Notes under the pieces: generated by a model | Database searches by the model: none | Seen by the model: only the letters and a program-made list of their open reading frames with translations | What the model was told of the DNA's origin: nothing | Shown: positions 40,431-49,460 of the stretch, one piece after another | Layout: every line of letters begins with the position of its first letter | Numbering within the stretch: the first letter of the stretch is position 1 | Origin: Cytobacillus firmus DS1 | GTDB lineage: Bacteria > Bacillota > Bacilli > Bacillales > Cytobacillaceae | Reading direction: 5' to 3' | Length of the DNA: 64,000 nucleotides | Assembly (NCBI RefSeq): GCF_000565285.1 | Contig: NZ_APVL01000005.1 | Span: forward strand, 210,160-274,159 | Position numbers and translations under genes: made by a program

Positions 40431-40700
40431 TTGCATTCCCATAAAGTTTTGCTGACTCTGCTGGTTTAGATGAACAAGCAGCTGTTCGTAGTGACGCTGA
40501 TGCATTTGGCCGCATTGCTCGAAATGTGTTTTTAGCTCCTGGTCCTGGCATTGCTGCGCGTAAAAATGAGCTTTTTTACAGGCAAGAAGATTCCAGGAAA
40601 GCATGTCTGTTAAGTAAAGGGCATCTTTAGTGGAAATGACAGCAGGAGGCTGCTGCATAATACCCTGCTGATTCTGCATGTTCATATTTTGCTGCTGCAT
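40428..40700 (-). CDS. CotF-like helical spore coat protein
   Basis: 90 residues. A Gln/Asn/Met-rich start (QQQNMNMQNQQGIMQQPP) precedes a helical core (STKDALYLTDMLSWNLLACK, KAHFYAQQCQDQELKTHFEQ), which resembles the ferritin-like CotF/YhcQ class of coat-associated proteins. ATG 40700 follows GAGGGAGAAATT. In the ancestral arrangement its TAG stop overlapped the RBS of the next coat gene; the 83-bp duplication now separates them. Likely expressed late in sporulation; no promoter was identified. Confidence 0.75.
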   Translation of the reverse strand: MQQQNMNMQNQQGIMQQPPAVISTKDALYLTDMLSWNLLACKKAHFYAQQCQDQELKTHFEQCGQMHQRHYEQLLVHLNQQSQQNFMGMQ

Positions 40701-40851
40701 AATTTCTCCCTCCGATTCTAATAGCGATTTAAATTGTTTTCGAAGATATTTTGCCTCTGAAAAATGTTTGCTATTCTGCTCAAGATGATATACCTATATG
40801 CATAATGCAAACTATAAAAAGACCGAAGCCAGCCTGTTTTCAAAAAACGGC

Positions 40852-40983
40852 TCATCGCTTATATTGATTATTTTGGCTATTTCTTTTCTTAGGTCCTTCC
40901 CTTTCAACAGTCGGGCCCGCATCTCCATGGACACTTGCAGCACTGACTCCTGCCTTAGAAGGATCTTTTTTCATCTTTCCCAT
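40852..40983 (-). CDS. yuzL: YuzL-like small protein (43 aa)
   Basis: Starts MGKMKKDPSKAGVSAASVHG and continues DAGPTVEREGPKKRNSQNNQ, ending YKR. The DPSKAGVSAASV...GPTVEREGPKK pattern is that of YuzL-family proteins. ATG 40983 has an excellent GACGGAGGTGAAATAA site on the minus strand. It is hydrophilic and basic with no membrane segment, consistent with a small spore or stress protein; function unknown. It is transcribed divergently from fadN. Confidence 0.75.
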   Translation of the reverse strand: MGKMKKDPSKAGVSAASVHGDAGPTVEREGPKKRNSQNNQYKR

Positions 40984-41191
40984 TTATTTCACCTCCGTCA
41001 CGAATTAACAATGTTTCTTTTTTAGAGTGCCCAAAACAGTTATTACAAATTGCACAAAAACTGGACACCATTAAATTTCAAAACATTTTTAAATTTCCGC
41101 TTAAAATCATTGCGTAAATTTTGCAAATATTTTATAGTTATAACTAACAGAACTCATTCAGAAGAGATGCATATTTTTTTTGATATTAAAA

Positions 41192-41209
41192 TGAATGAGT
41201 ATTCATTCA
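41192..41209. promoter_or_regulatory. FadR (YsiA) operator of the fad operon
   Basis: TGAATGAGTATTCATTCA matches the Bacillus FadR site TGAATGAnTAnTCATTCA. It lies 24 bp before the fadN TTG start. Long-chain acyl-CoA would release FadR and derepress fadNAE. Confidence 0.9.
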
Positions 41210-41233
41210 AAAAAGCAAAAGGGGGAAATCAAG

Positions 41234-43618
41234 TTGATCCAACAAATAAAAAAGGCGGCAGTCTTAGGCTCCGGAGTCATGGGCTCTGGGATCGCAGCCC
41301 ATTTGGCCAATATCGGAATTCCAACACTATTACTGGATATCGCGCCTCGCGAATTAACGGATGCAGAAAAGGCAAAAGGGCTTTCTCTTGAAAATAAAGA
41401 AGTCCGAAATCGTATCAGTGAAGGAAACCGCCAAAAGTTGTTAAAGCAGAAGCCTGCTCCATTAACTTCTAAAAAAAATATAGCTTTGATTGAGGCAGGA
41501 AACTTTGAAGATGACATGGAGCGTCTGAAAGATGTCGATTGGATTATTGAAGTTGTAGTGGAAAACCTCAGCATAAAGAAGCAGGTTTTTGAAAAAGTTG
41601 ACCAGCACCGTAAGCCTGGGAGCATTGTAAGCTCCAATACGTCCGGGATATCTGTTGAAGCAATGTCAGAAGGACGCTCGGAAGATTTTCAAAAGAACTT
41701 CCTTGGAACACATTTCTTTAATCCTCCCCGCTACTTAAAGCTTCTTGAAGTCATACCTACTAAAAAAACTTCTTCTGAAGTGCTGTCATTTATGAAGCAA
41801 TTTGGCGAAGATGTACTGGGAAAAGGAGTAGTTGAAGCAAAAGATACACCGAACTTTATCGCCAACCGAATCGGCACATATGGCTTGCTGGTTACAGTGC
41901 AGGAGATGCTCAAGGGAGAATACAGTGTCGGCGAAGTAGATTCCATAACAGGGCCGCTGATTGGCCGGCCGAAAAGTGCTACCTTCAGAACACTTGATGT
42001 AGTAGGGCTTGATACATTTATACACGTGGCAAACAATGTTTATGACCAGGTGGATGGGAAAGAAAAGGATGTTTTTAAAGTTCCCGACTTCATGAAAGTG
42101 ATGCAGGAGAAAGGCTGGCTTGGAAGCAAAACAGGGCAAGGATTTTTCCTGAAAAAGGGCAAAGAGATTCTGGAACTGAATCCGGAAACCTTGGAATATG
42201 GCCCGCGCCAAAAGCTTAAGACAGCATCGACTGAACTGGCCAAACAGGCAAAGGGCACTGCAGGAAAATTGAAAGCGCTTGTATATTCAGATGATCGTTC
42301 TGGCCAATTATTGTGGAACATTCTCAGTCCCGCCCTTCTATATTCAGCACAGCTCCACGGCGAAATAGCTGATGATGTGACAGCGATAGACCGTGCGATG
42401 AAATGGGGCTTTGGATGGGAACTGGGCCCATTTGAAACCTGGGATGCCATTGGAGTAGATAAATCGGTTCGAAAAATAGAGGAAGCAGGCGAAGAAGTGC
42501 CGGCATGGGTAAAAGAGATGCTGGAAAAAGGCTTCAATTCCTTCTATAAAGAAGAAAATGGCCAGAAATATTTTTATCATAATGGCGAGTACAGATTAAT
42601 TGAGGAAAACCCTAAAGTAATTAATTTAAAACAGCTTAAGAAGCAAAAAGGTGTTATTAAAAAGAATACCGGTGCAAGCCTTGTTGATTTAGGTGATGGG
42701 GTTGCATTGCTGGAGTTCCATTCGCAAAGCAATGCCATTGGATTGGATATTATCCAGATGATCAACTTTGCAGTAGATGAAGTGGAGAAGAACTACAAAG
42801 GTCTTGTAATCGGGAATCAGGGCAAGAACTTCTGTGTAGGTGCCAACCTTGGGATGATTCTCATGGAAGCGCAGGATGACAATATTTATGAACTGGATAT
42901 GGTAGTCCGCCACTTCCAGAATGCCATGATGAAAATTAAGTACAGCGCGAAGCCGGTTGTTGCCGCTCCGTTTGGCATGACGCTTGGCGGCGGGGCTGAG
43001 GTATGTCTGCCTGCTGCACATATTCAGGCATCAAGTGAAACATATATGGGACTTGTTGAAGTGGGTGTCGGCCTTATCCCGGGTGGTAGCGGAAACAAGG
43101 AGCTCTATTTGAAGCATCTTGAAAGCATGCCAAATGGTTTGGAATTTGACCTTCAAAAGGTTGCGAATAAAGTGTTTGAATCAATTGCTATGGCAAAGGT
43201 TTCAACATCCGGCGAAGAAGCAAGAGACAATAACTTCCTGAACCTGGCAGATGGCATCAGTGTGAATGGGGACCATCTCCTTTATGATGCAAAGCAGGCT
43301 GTCCTTGCACTGCATGAGAAAGGCTATAAGCCTCCAGTCCGCAAGAAAGTGCCGGTTGTAGGTGAAACAGGTTATGCAACCCTGCTGCTTGGAGCACAGG
43401 CAATGCTATACTCCGGCTATATCTCAGAGCATGATTTGAAAATAGCCAAAAAGCTTGCCTATGTAATTGCAGGCGGGAAAGTGCCATACGGAACAGAAGT
43501 CGATGAGCAATATTTACTTGACTTGGAGCGCGAAGCATTCCTTAGCCTTGTGGCTGAACCAAAATCACAGCAGCGTATGCAACACATGCTTTTAAAAGGA
43601 AAGCCATTGCGCAACTAA
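41234..43618 (+). CDS. fadN: FadN, 3-hydroxyacyl-CoA dehydrogenase / enoyl-CoA hydratase
   Basis: Bifunctional beta-oxidation enzyme, 794 residues. The N-terminal NAD-binding domain has VLGSGVMGSGIAAHLANIGI (about 10-29), then VVENLSIKKQVFE and NTSGISVEAM, two C-terminal 3HCDH domains (to about 450), and a crotonase domain (about 490-740) with the oxyanion motif PFGMTLGGGAEVCLPAAHI. I start at TTG 41234 after AAAGGGGG, as in B. subtilis YusL; the ATG 41195 would lie inside the FadR operator. First gene of fadN-fadA-fadE. Confidence 0.95.
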   Translation: MIQQIKKAAVLGSGVMGSGIAAHLANIGIPTLLLDIAPRELTDAEKAKGLSLENKEVRNRISEGNRQKLLKQKPAPLTSKKNIALIEAGNFEDDMERLKDVDWIIEVVVENLSIKKQVFEKVDQHRKPGSIVSSNTSGISVEAMSEGRSEDFQKNFLGTHFFNPPRYLKLLEVIPTKKTSSEVLSFMKQFGEDVLGKGVVEAKDTPNFIANRIGTYGLLVTVQEMLKGEYSVGEVDSITGPLIGRPKSATFRTLDVVGLDTFIHVANNVYDQVDGKEKDVFKVPDFMKVMQEKGWLGSKTGQGFFLKKGKEILELNPETLEYGPRQKLKTASTELAKQAKGTAGKLKALVYSDDRSGQLLWNILSPALLYSAQLHGEIADDVTAIDRAMKWGFGWELGPFETWDAIGVDKSVRKIEEAGEEVPAWVKEMLEKGFNSFYKEENGQKYFYHNGEYRLIEENPKVINLKQLKKQKGVIKKNTGASLVDLGDGVALLEFHSQSNAIGLDIIQMINFAVDEVEKNYKGLVIGNQGKNFCVGANLGMILMEAQDDNIYELDMVVRHFQNAMMKIKYSAKPVVAAPFGMTLGGGAEVCLPAAHIQASSETYMGLVEVGVGLIPGGSGNKELYLKHLESMPNGLEFDLQKVANKVFESIAMAKVSTSGEEARDNNFLNLADGISVNGDHLLYDAKQAVLALHEKGYKPPVRKKVPVVGETGYATLLLGAQAMLYSGYISEHDLKIAKKLAYVIAGGKVPYGTEVDEQYLLDLEREAFLSLVAEPKSQQRMQHMLLKGKPLRN

Positions 43619-43657
43619 ATGATAGATTACGAAATTAAGAGAAAGAGAGGGAACATA

Positions 43658-44833
43658 ATGAGAGAAGCGGTAATAGTTGCAGGTGCCAGGACACCGGTCG
43701 GAAAAGCCAAAAAAGGTACGCTTGCAAACGTCAGGCCGGATGATTTAGGTGCACTTGCAGTAAAGGAAACCCTTAAGCGTGCAGGAGATTATGAAGGAAA
43801 TATCGATGATCTAATTATCGGCTGTTCAATGCCAGAAGCAGAACAGGGGCTGAACATGGCAAGGAATATCGGAGCTCTTGCCGGACTTTCACATGAAGTG
43901 CCGGGGATAACAATCAATCGCTATTGTTCTTCAGGCCTGCAGGCCATTGCCTATGCAGCTGAAAAAATCATGATTGGCCATGCAGATACAATCATTGCGG
44001 GCGGAGCAGAATCAATGAGTCTGGTGCCAATGATGGGGCATGTAGTCCGCCCGAACGCAAAACTGGCGGAAACAGCTCCGCAATACTATATGGGTATGGG
44101 GCATACAGCTGAAGAGGTTGCAAAGAAGTATGGCATTACACGTGAAGACCAGGATGCATTTGCTGTCAGAAGTCATCAGAAGGCTGCGAAGGCAATCCGG
44201 GAAGGCAAATTTGCAGATGAAATTGTACCTGTGGACGTAACGTTCAGATCTGTTGGAAAAGACAATAAGCTGATAGAAAAAACAATCCAATTCATCCAGG
44301 ATGAAGGTGTTCGTGCAGATTCCACAATTGAATCACTTGGGAAACTGCGTCCCGCATTCTCGGTAACCGGCAGTGTCACAGCCGGAAATTCATCTCAAAC
44401 AAGTGATGGAGCAGCAGCAGTAATGGTTATGGACCGGGAAAAGGCAGAATCATCAGGATTGAAGCCAATGGCTAAATTCAGAAGCTTTGCCGTAGGCGGT
44501 GTTCCTCCTGAAATCATGGGTGTCGGTCCGGTTGTGGCCATTCCTAAAGCATTAAAGCTTGCAGGATTGGAGCTTTCGGATATCGGTTTATTCGAATTGA
44601 ATGAAGCTTTTGCATCCCAATCCATTCAAATTATCCGTGAGCTCGGATTGGATGAAGAGAAAGTAAATGTTAACGGAGGCGCAATTGCACTAGGGCACCC
44701 GCTGGGCTGTTCCGGCGCCAAGCTCACCCTGTCTCTAATCCATGAAATGAAGCGCCGCAATCAGCAATTCGGAGTAGTAACAATGTGCATCGGAGGCGGC
44801 ATGGGCGCAGCCGGAGTATTTGAACTTTTATAA
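43658..44833 (+). CDS. fadA: FadA, acetyl-CoA acyltransferase (thiolase)
   Basis: Catalyses the thiolytic step of beta-oxidation. 391 residues. Nucleophile Cys90 in [10 protein letters not shown], His in [16 protein letters not shown] and second Cys in [17 protein letters not shown] are all present. ATG 43658 follows AGAGAGGGAACAT, 39 bp after fadN; an in-frame ATG at 43619 has no usable site. It forms the multienzyme complex with FadN. Corresponds to B. subtilis YusK. No terminator separates it from fadE. Confidence 0.95.
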   Translation: MREAVIVAGARTPVGKAKKGTLANVRPDDLGALAVKETLKRAGDYEGNIDDLIIGCSMPEAEQGLNMARNIGALAGLSHEVPGITINRYCSSGLQAIAYAAEKIMIGHADTIIAGGAESMSLVPMMGHVVRPNAKLAETAPQYYMGMGHTAEEVAKKYGITREDQDAFAVRSHQKAAKAIREGKFADEIVPVDVTFRSVGKDNKLIEKTIQFIQDEGVRADSTIESLGKLRPAFSVTGSVTAGNSSQTSDGAAAVMVMDREKAESSGLKPMAKFRSFAVGGVPPEIMGVGPVVAIPKALKLAGLELSDIGLFELNEAFASQSIQIIRELGLDEEKVNVNGGAIALGHPLGCSGAKLTLSLIHEMKRRNQQFGVVTMCIGGGMGAAGVFELL

Positions 44834-44898
44834 GATGAATCGGAATTTGGAGAGAAGCCACAGGCTTTTCTCCGCAAAAACAGAATGGAGGAAAGAAA

Positions 44899-46683
44899 AT
44901 GTCAAATCAAACTGAAAATCTTATCAAAGGCGGAAGCTTTTTAATCGAAGATGTTTTCTATGACCGGGTGTTTACACCTGAAGACTATACAGATGAGCAG
45001 GTTATGATTGCGAAGACGACTGAAGATTATGTAGTAAATGAAGTTGTTCCGCAAATTGAACATCTTGAAAACCATGAATTTGACCGTTCGGTAAAACTAT
45101 TGAAGCAAGCTGGAGATCTTGGCCTATTGGGCGCAGATGTACCGGAGGAATACGGCGGACTTGCGTTAGATAAAGTAAGCTCAGCACTTATTGCAGAGAA
45201 AATGGCGCGTGCAGGCGGCTTTTCCATTTCTCACGGTGCACATGTCGGCATTGGCTCCCTTCCAATTGTTCTATTTGGAAATGAAGAACAAAAGCAAAAA
45301 TACCTTCCTGAACTTGCTACAGGCGAAAAGCTTGCCGCTTATGCATTGACAGAGCCAAGCTCCGGTTCTGACGCTCTTGGAGCAAAAACAACTGCTAAGC
45401 TGAATGCTGAGGGTACACACTATGTATTAAACGGTGAAAAGCAATGGATAACAAATGCAGGCTTCGCAGATGTATTCGTAGTATACGCAAAAATTGACGG
45501 CGAACACTTCTCTGCATTCATCGTTGAAAGAGAGTTTCCTGGGGTATCAGTAGGGGCAGAAGAAAAGAAAATGGGAATCAAGAGCTCTTCTACCCGTACG
45601 TTAATTCTTGAAGACGCCCAGGTTCCAAAGGAAAACCTGCTGGGAGAATTCGGCAAGGGCCATGTGATTGCTTTTAATATCTTAAATATTGGCCGCTATA
45701 AGTTAGGAGTAGGTGCAGTTGGCGGGGCGAAGCGCGCATTTGAACTTGCTGTTCAATATGCCAATCAGCGTCAGCAATTTAAGACACCAATCTCTCAGTT
45801 TAATTTGACAAAAGAAAAGCTGGGAACGATGGCTTCTAAGATTTATGCCGCAGAAAGTGCAGTATACCGGACTGTAGGCTTATTCGAGGACCGTATGAGC
45901 AAGCTTACAGATGAAGAAATAAAAGATGGCAAGGAAGTCGCAAAGTCAATCGCTGAATATGCCATTGAGTGCTCCATGAATAAATTCTTCAATACGGAAG
46001 TCCTCGACTACGTAGTAGATGAAGGTGTTCAGATCCACGGGGGCTACGGTTTCATGGCTGAATATGAGATTGAAAGAGCTTACCGTGATTCACGCATTAA
46101 CCGTATTTTCGAAGGGACAAACGAAATCAATCGTTTATTGGTGCCTGGCACGTACCTCCGCAAAGCATTAAAAGGAGAGCTTCCGTTATTCCAGAAGGCC
46201 CAGGCGCTGCAGGAAGAGCTCATGATGATGATGCCTGAAGAGCCGGGTGACGAGCCGCTAGCACAGGAAAAATATCTGGTGAAAAACGCGAAGAAAATCG
46301 GCTTGCTTGCAGCAGGTTTGGCAGCACAGAAGTACGGAAAAGCTCTTGATAAAGAACAGGAAGTACTTGTAAACATTGCGGATATTATTTCGAATGCTTA
46401 TGCAATGGAATCTGTCGTTCTCCGCACTGAAAAGGCCATTGAAAAAGCTGGCCTTGAAAAGAGCAAACAAAAGCTTCTGTACACTCAAATCTTCTGCCAG
46501 GAGGCGTTTAACGAAATTGAGCAGGATGCAAAGGAAACACTTGTGGCAGTAGAAAACGGCGATGCCCTGCGCATGATGATGTCTGCACTGCGCAAATTCA
46601 CTCGCCACACTCCAGTCAATGTGATTACAAAGAAGCGTGAAGCATCGGAAAAACTGATCGACGCTGAACGTTTTACCGTTTAA
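44899..46683 (+). CDS. fadE: FadE, acyl-CoA dehydrogenase
   Basis: FAD enzyme that introduces the first double bond into acyl-CoA. 594 residues: N-terminal acyl-CoA dehydrogenase fold (LLGADVPEEYGGLALDKVSS, YALTEPSSGSDALGAKT), the catalytic region YRDSRINRIFEGTNEINRL, and an additional C-terminal helical domain (about 450-590) found in the larger YusJ-type enzymes. ATG 44899 follows AATGGAGGAAAG. It is last in the fadNAE operon and is followed by a terminator. Electron transfer to EtfAB is expected; etf genes are not in the window. Confidence 0.95.
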   Translation: MSNQTENLIKGGSFLIEDVFYDRVFTPEDYTDEQVMIAKTTEDYVVNEVVPQIEHLENHEFDRSVKLLKQAGDLGLLGADVPEEYGGLALDKVSSALIAEKMARAGGFSISHGAHVGIGSLPIVLFGNEEQKQKYLPELATGEKLAAYALTEPSSGSDALGAKTTAKLNAEGTHYVLNGEKQWITNAGFADVFVVYAKIDGEHFSAFIVEREFPGVSVGAEEKKMGIKSSSTRTLILEDAQVPKENLLGEFGKGHVIAFNILNIGRYKLGVGAVGGAKRAFELAVQYANQRQQFKTPISQFNLTKEKLGTMASKIYAAESAVYRTVGLFEDRMSKLTDEEIKDGKEVAKSIAEYAIECSMNKFFNTEVLDYVVDEGVQIHGGYGFMAEYEIERAYRDSRINRIFEGTNEINRLLVPGTYLRKALKGELPLFQKAQALQEELMMMMPEEPGDEPLAQEKYLVKNAKKIGLLAAGLAAQKYGKALDKEQEVLVNIADIISNAYAMESVVLRTEKAIEKAGLEKSKQKLLYTQIFCQEAFNEIEQDAKETLVAVENGDALRMMMSALRKFTRHTPVNVITKKREASEKLIDAERFTV

Positions 46684-46691
46684 TCTGACTT

Positions 46692-46720
46692 AGCTCCCTT
46701 CCGATGAAGGGGGCTTTATT
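46692..46720 (+). terminator. Terminator of the fad operon
   Basis: AGCTCCCTTC (46692-46701) and GAAGGGGGCT (46706-46715), one G-U pair, followed by TTATTATTG. The T tract is short. Confidence 0.7.
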
Positions 46721-46892
46721 ATTGAAAAAATAACCATTCAAAAACTTTTTCCGGCTTGCAGGAACAAATAGAAAAATGTCGAATATTAAATTGGTGATCA
46801 AGGTTATGCTTTGTCACCCTTTTATGTTACTATTCAATTAAAAGGCAGCAATTTTGGATAAGCCTGAATTTGCTAAAATGGGTGGTGAAAAA

Positions 46893-47252
46893 ATGGCGTT
46901 GACTTTTTATTGGTACCCTAAATGCGGGACATGCCGGAAGGCCAAGAAATGGCTTGACGAACATAATCTGTCTTATGAAGAAATACATATAACAGAGAAT
47001 CCGCCTTCTCGAAGCGAACTTGAAGTCCTTTATAAAAAGAGCGGTTTGGAACTAAAGAAGTTCTTTAATACGAGTGGCCAAAAATATCGGGAGCTCGGCT
47101 TGAAGGACAGAGTAAAAACCTCTTCAGATGAAGAGCTCCTCGATGTTTTGGCAACAGACGGCATGCTGATTAAGCGTCCGCTGCTGACAGATGGAGAGAA
47201 AGTAACAGTGGGCTTCAAAGAAGAGGAATATGAAAATACATGGCTTTCCTAA
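46893..47252 (+). CDS. yusI: YusI, Spx/ArsC-family protein
   Basis: 119-residue thioredoxin-fold protein with a CxxC active site (YPKCGTCRKAKKWL, Cys11/Cys14) and the ArsC/Spx family blocks KKFFNTSGQKYRELGLK and DGMLIKRPLLTDGEKVTVGF. The RPLL-type cis-Pro loop suggests arsenate-reductase-like chemistry, but the homologue YusI has no assigned function. I start at ATG 46893, matching the B. subtilis protein, after GGTGGTGAAAAA; the longer frame to 46854 is unlikely. It lies between fadE and gcvH as in B. subtilis. Confidence 0.9.
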   Translation: MALTFYWYPKCGTCRKAKKWLDEHNLSYEEIHITENPPSRSELEVLYKKSGLELKKFFNTSGQKYRELGLKDRVKTSSDEELLDVLATDGMLIKRPLLTDGEKVTVGFKEEEYENTWLS

Positions 47253-47334
47253 AAGCTTGAGCTTTTAAGCCATCATTAACCATGAGATCGATTTAATGAT
47301 CATAAATTGAAGTATTAATATGGAGGGATACATA

Positions 47335-47718
47335 ATGAGCACACCAAAAGAATTACGTTATTCAGAAGAACATGAGTGGGTAAAAACAGAAGATGGGAAA
47401 GTCCGCATTGGGATTACGCATTTCGCGCAATCAGAACTTGGTGACATCGTTTTCGTTGAGCTTCCTGAAGTTGGCGATGAGCTAAGTGCAAACGAACCAT
47501 TCGGAAGCGTTGAATCTGTAAAAACAGTGTCTGAACTTTATGCGCCTCTAAGCGGTAAAGTGGTTGAAGTAAATGAAGACCTTAACGACAACCCTGAGTT
47601 CGTAAATGAATCTCCATATGAAAAAGCATGGATGGTTGTGGTTGAGCCTTCAGATTTAAGCGAAGTAGAAAGCTTAATGACTGCTGAGCAATATGAAGAA
47701 ATGACAAACGAAGACTAA
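47335..47718 (+). CDS. gcvH: GcvH, glycine cleavage system H protein
   Basis: Lipoyl carrier protein, 127 residues. The lipoylation loop [15 protein letters not shown] holds Lys63; flanking [18 protein letters not shown] and the C-terminal acidic tail are typical. ATG 47335 follows ATGGAGGGATACAT. In Bacillus GcvH also acts as the hub from which lipoyl groups pass to other complexes, which explains why it stands apart from gcvT-gcvPAB. A terminator follows. Confidence 0.97.
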   Translation: MSTPKELRYSEEHEWVKTEDGKVRIGITHFAQSELGDIVFVELPEVGDELSANEPFGSVESVKTVSELYAPLSGKVVEVNEDLNDNPEFVNESPYEKAWMVVVEPSDLSEVESLMTAEQYEEMTNED

Positions 47719-47723
47719 TTTGA

Positions 47724-47757
47724 AAGCCGGTTCACTTACGAACCGGTTTTTGTGTTT
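47724..47757 (+). terminator. Terminator of gcvH
   Basis: CCGGTTC (47727-47733) and GAACCGG (47740-47746), extended by A-U/G-U pairs, followed by TTTTTGTGTTTTT. Confidence 0.85.
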
Positions 47758-47888
47758 TTAGGGTATATCATGTCTGGTTATATTCAGCTGCATCTGCTTT
47801 TTTTGTTCTTACCTTTAATTGCTATTTTTCTTTTACAGAGACAGGGCAAAACTATAGGTACCCAAATGCATGAAAGGATTGGTTACCA

Positions 47889-48128
47889 ATGACATTGAAT
47901 CACCAGAAAATCGATATAACTGACCGGGTTGTCGGCAGGCTGAACAATAATGGGATAGATCTTTATCTTGAAAACGAAAAAATAGGTCAAATCAGCCTTC
48001 CCGAAGGCTCTTCTTTCAAATTGTCCCATCATTTTGAAACCGAACATCAAAAAATATACCAGAATGTCTCCGTTCCGGATAAAGCGCAAGAGCGCTACAC
48101 AGACTGTGACGAAGGCGGCTGGTGCTGA
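47889..48128 (+). CDS. yusG: YusG, DUF2553 protein
   Basis: 79 residues, predicted beta-rich (KIDITDRVVGRLNNNGIDLY, KIGQISLPEGSSFKLSHHFE), ending in a Cys-containing tail, CDEGGWC. This matches YusG (DUF2553) and keeps the B. subtilis order gcvH-yusG-yusF. ATG 47889 lies after GAAAGGATTGGTTACCA. The terminal Cys pair may bind metal, but this is untested. A strong terminator follows, so it is separated from yusF. Confidence 0.8.
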   Translation: MTLNHQKIDITDRVVGRLNNNGIDLYLENEKIGQISLPEGSSFKLSHHFETEHQKIYQNVSVPDKAQERYTDCDEGGWC

Positions 48129-48134
48129 CTACTG

Positions 48135-48166
48135 TAAACAGCGGAATGATTTCCGCTGTTTATTTA
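48135..48166 (+). terminator. Terminator of yusG
   Basis: TAAACAGCGGAA (48135-48146) and TTCCGCTGTTTA (48151-48162), perfect 12-bp arms with a 4-nt loop, then TTTAAT. Confidence 0.85.
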
Positions 48167-48432
48167 ATAGGCTAAAGCAATATGACCGGGCATACAATGA
48201 AATAGGCCGTTTAAAGAACACATAATAATATTTTTCTTCAAAAACATTTCCTTTTCAAAACTGGTAAAGGAATATACAAAATCAGCGCAGTCCTAACCTC
48301 CAAAATGGGCAGGAGATTCACACCATAACCGAGAATAATGAATATATTAAGATAAAAACCAATGTATGACTGGCTTTTAGTTGCTGTTCTTATAAAAGTT
48401 TGTGGATTTTTAAAATTTATTTGTATTACTGA

Positions 48433-48563
48433 GTTGATTGGAGCGGAGGGCACTTGACTCCAGCGGGAAGAGAGGGAAGTGAGAGACCCCGCAGGCGAAG
48501 CCGGGGAGGCTCTCATTCCTCCCCGCGGAAAGCAAGTGCCCGCAGCGGAAATCAACGGACAAC
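48433..48563. repeat. Dispersed repeat with inverted ends, 131-bp copy
   Basis: GTTGATTGGAGCGGA at the left and CAGCGGAAATCAACGGACAACA at the right: the reverse orientation of the element at 15916-16115. It lies in the 500-bp gap 48129-48629. The remaining part (48167-48432) is AT-rich and shows no convincing gene on either strand. Confidence 0.8.
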
Positions 48564-48629
48564 ATTCTTTATGAAAAGAGCTTTAGTTTAAACGAAAAGT
48601 TTTAAAATAACTCCTTTCAGGTGATGACG

Positions 48630-48983
48630 ATGAACGATGGAATTCCGGAAAAAGTGATTATTGTCGAGGGAAAGTCAGATAAAACAAAGGTTAAAAGCAT
48701 TATAAGAGAACCCGTTGAGATTATCTGCACAAATGGAACAATAAGCATTACCAAACTGGATGAATTAATTGACACACTGTTTGATAAGGATGTATATATA
48801 TTGGTGGATGCCGATTCAGCAGGTGAAAAGCTTAGAAAACAATTCAAAAGGGAATTTCCAGAGGCAGAGCATCTATACATCGATAGAATGTACAGAGAAG
48901 TAGCGACTGCACCTGAACATCATTTGGCAACAGTGCTGCTCGGAGCTAACATTGACGTTTATACACAATATCTCGACAGATAA
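48630..48983 (+). CDS. yusF: YusF, Toprim-domain protein
   Basis: 117 residues consisting of one Toprim domain: KVIIVEGKSDKTKVKSII (catalytic Glu and GK) and ILVDADSAGEKLRKQFKREF (the DxDxxG-type acidic pair as DADSAG). This resembles small RNase M5-like/primase-like nucleic-acid enzymes and matches B. subtilis YusF. I start at ATG 48630 after CAGGTGATGACG; GTG 48621 and ATG 48624 overlap the RBS. It is followed after 15 bp by yusE, probably in one operon. The substrate is unknown. Confidence 0.85.
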   Translation: MNDGIPEKVIIVEGKSDKTKVKSIIREPVEIICTNGTISITKLDELIDTLFDKDVYILVDADSAGEKLRKQFKREFPEAEHLYIDRMYREVATAPEHHLATVLLGANIDVYTQYLDR

Positions 48984-48998
48984 AGTAAGGATGATAAA

Positions 48999-49307
48999 AT
49001 GCAGGAATGGTCGCAGCAGGAAATTGAGGAAGCGGTTAGCGGACAAGAAACGATTCTTATCTATTTGTACACGCCTATGTGCGGAACCTGCCAGATGGCA
49101 GGAAAGATGCTGGCAGTTACAGAACAATTGCTGCCAGATCAAAAAATGGGGAAAGCGGACTTAAATTATATGCCGCAATTGGCTGAAAAATGGGGAGTGG
49201 AAAGCGTCCCCTGTCTCCTCATCTTCAGAAAAGGAACTTTACACGAAAAATTATATGCTTTCCGATCCGTTCCCTATTTATTGGATAAAATCAGAAGCCT
49301 CGATTAG
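48999..49307 (+). CDS. yusE: YusE, thioredoxin-like protein
   Basis: 102-residue thioredoxin fold with active site TPMCGTCQMA (Cys28-Gly-Thr-Cys31) and cis-Pro region WGVESVPCLLIFRKG. The CGTC centre differs from the CGPC of housekeeping TrxA, suggesting a specialised disulfide reductase. ATG 48999 follows GTAAGGATGATAAA, just after yusF. Corresponds to B. subtilis YusE. A terminator follows. Confidence 0.88.
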   Translation: MQEWSQQEIEEAVSGQETILIYLYTPMCGTCQMAGKMLAVTEQLLPDQKMGKADLNYMPQLAEKWGVESVPCLLIFRKGTLHEKLYAFRSVPYLLDKIRSLD

Positions 49308-49311
49308 CACA

Positions 49312-49338
49312 AACCAGGAGCAAAGCGCCCTGGTTTTT
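49312..49338 (+). terminator. Terminator of yusFE
   Basis: AACCAGG (49312-49318) and CCTGGTT (49329-49335) followed by TTTTG. Confidence 0.8.
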
Positions 49339-49460
49339 TGCATGGTATAAAATGGGAGATCGCCTTTTTACTATTCGAAATATATTTACAAATTCACTTC
49401 AAAAGAGTATGATACTTAGGGAATCGAAATAAAAATCATACATTGCGGGAAGGGATCCGG

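Noticed and set aside
40798..41025. Plus-strand 75-codon ORF upstream of fadN
   Set aside because: It overlaps the YuzL-like gene on the opposite strand, which has a far better ribosome site and a family match.
48238..48555. Minus-strand ORF of 105 codons between yusG and yusF
   Set aside because: Its first half is the dispersed repeat. The hydrophobic second half has no ribosome site or recognisable family, though a decayed membrane gene cannot be excluded.
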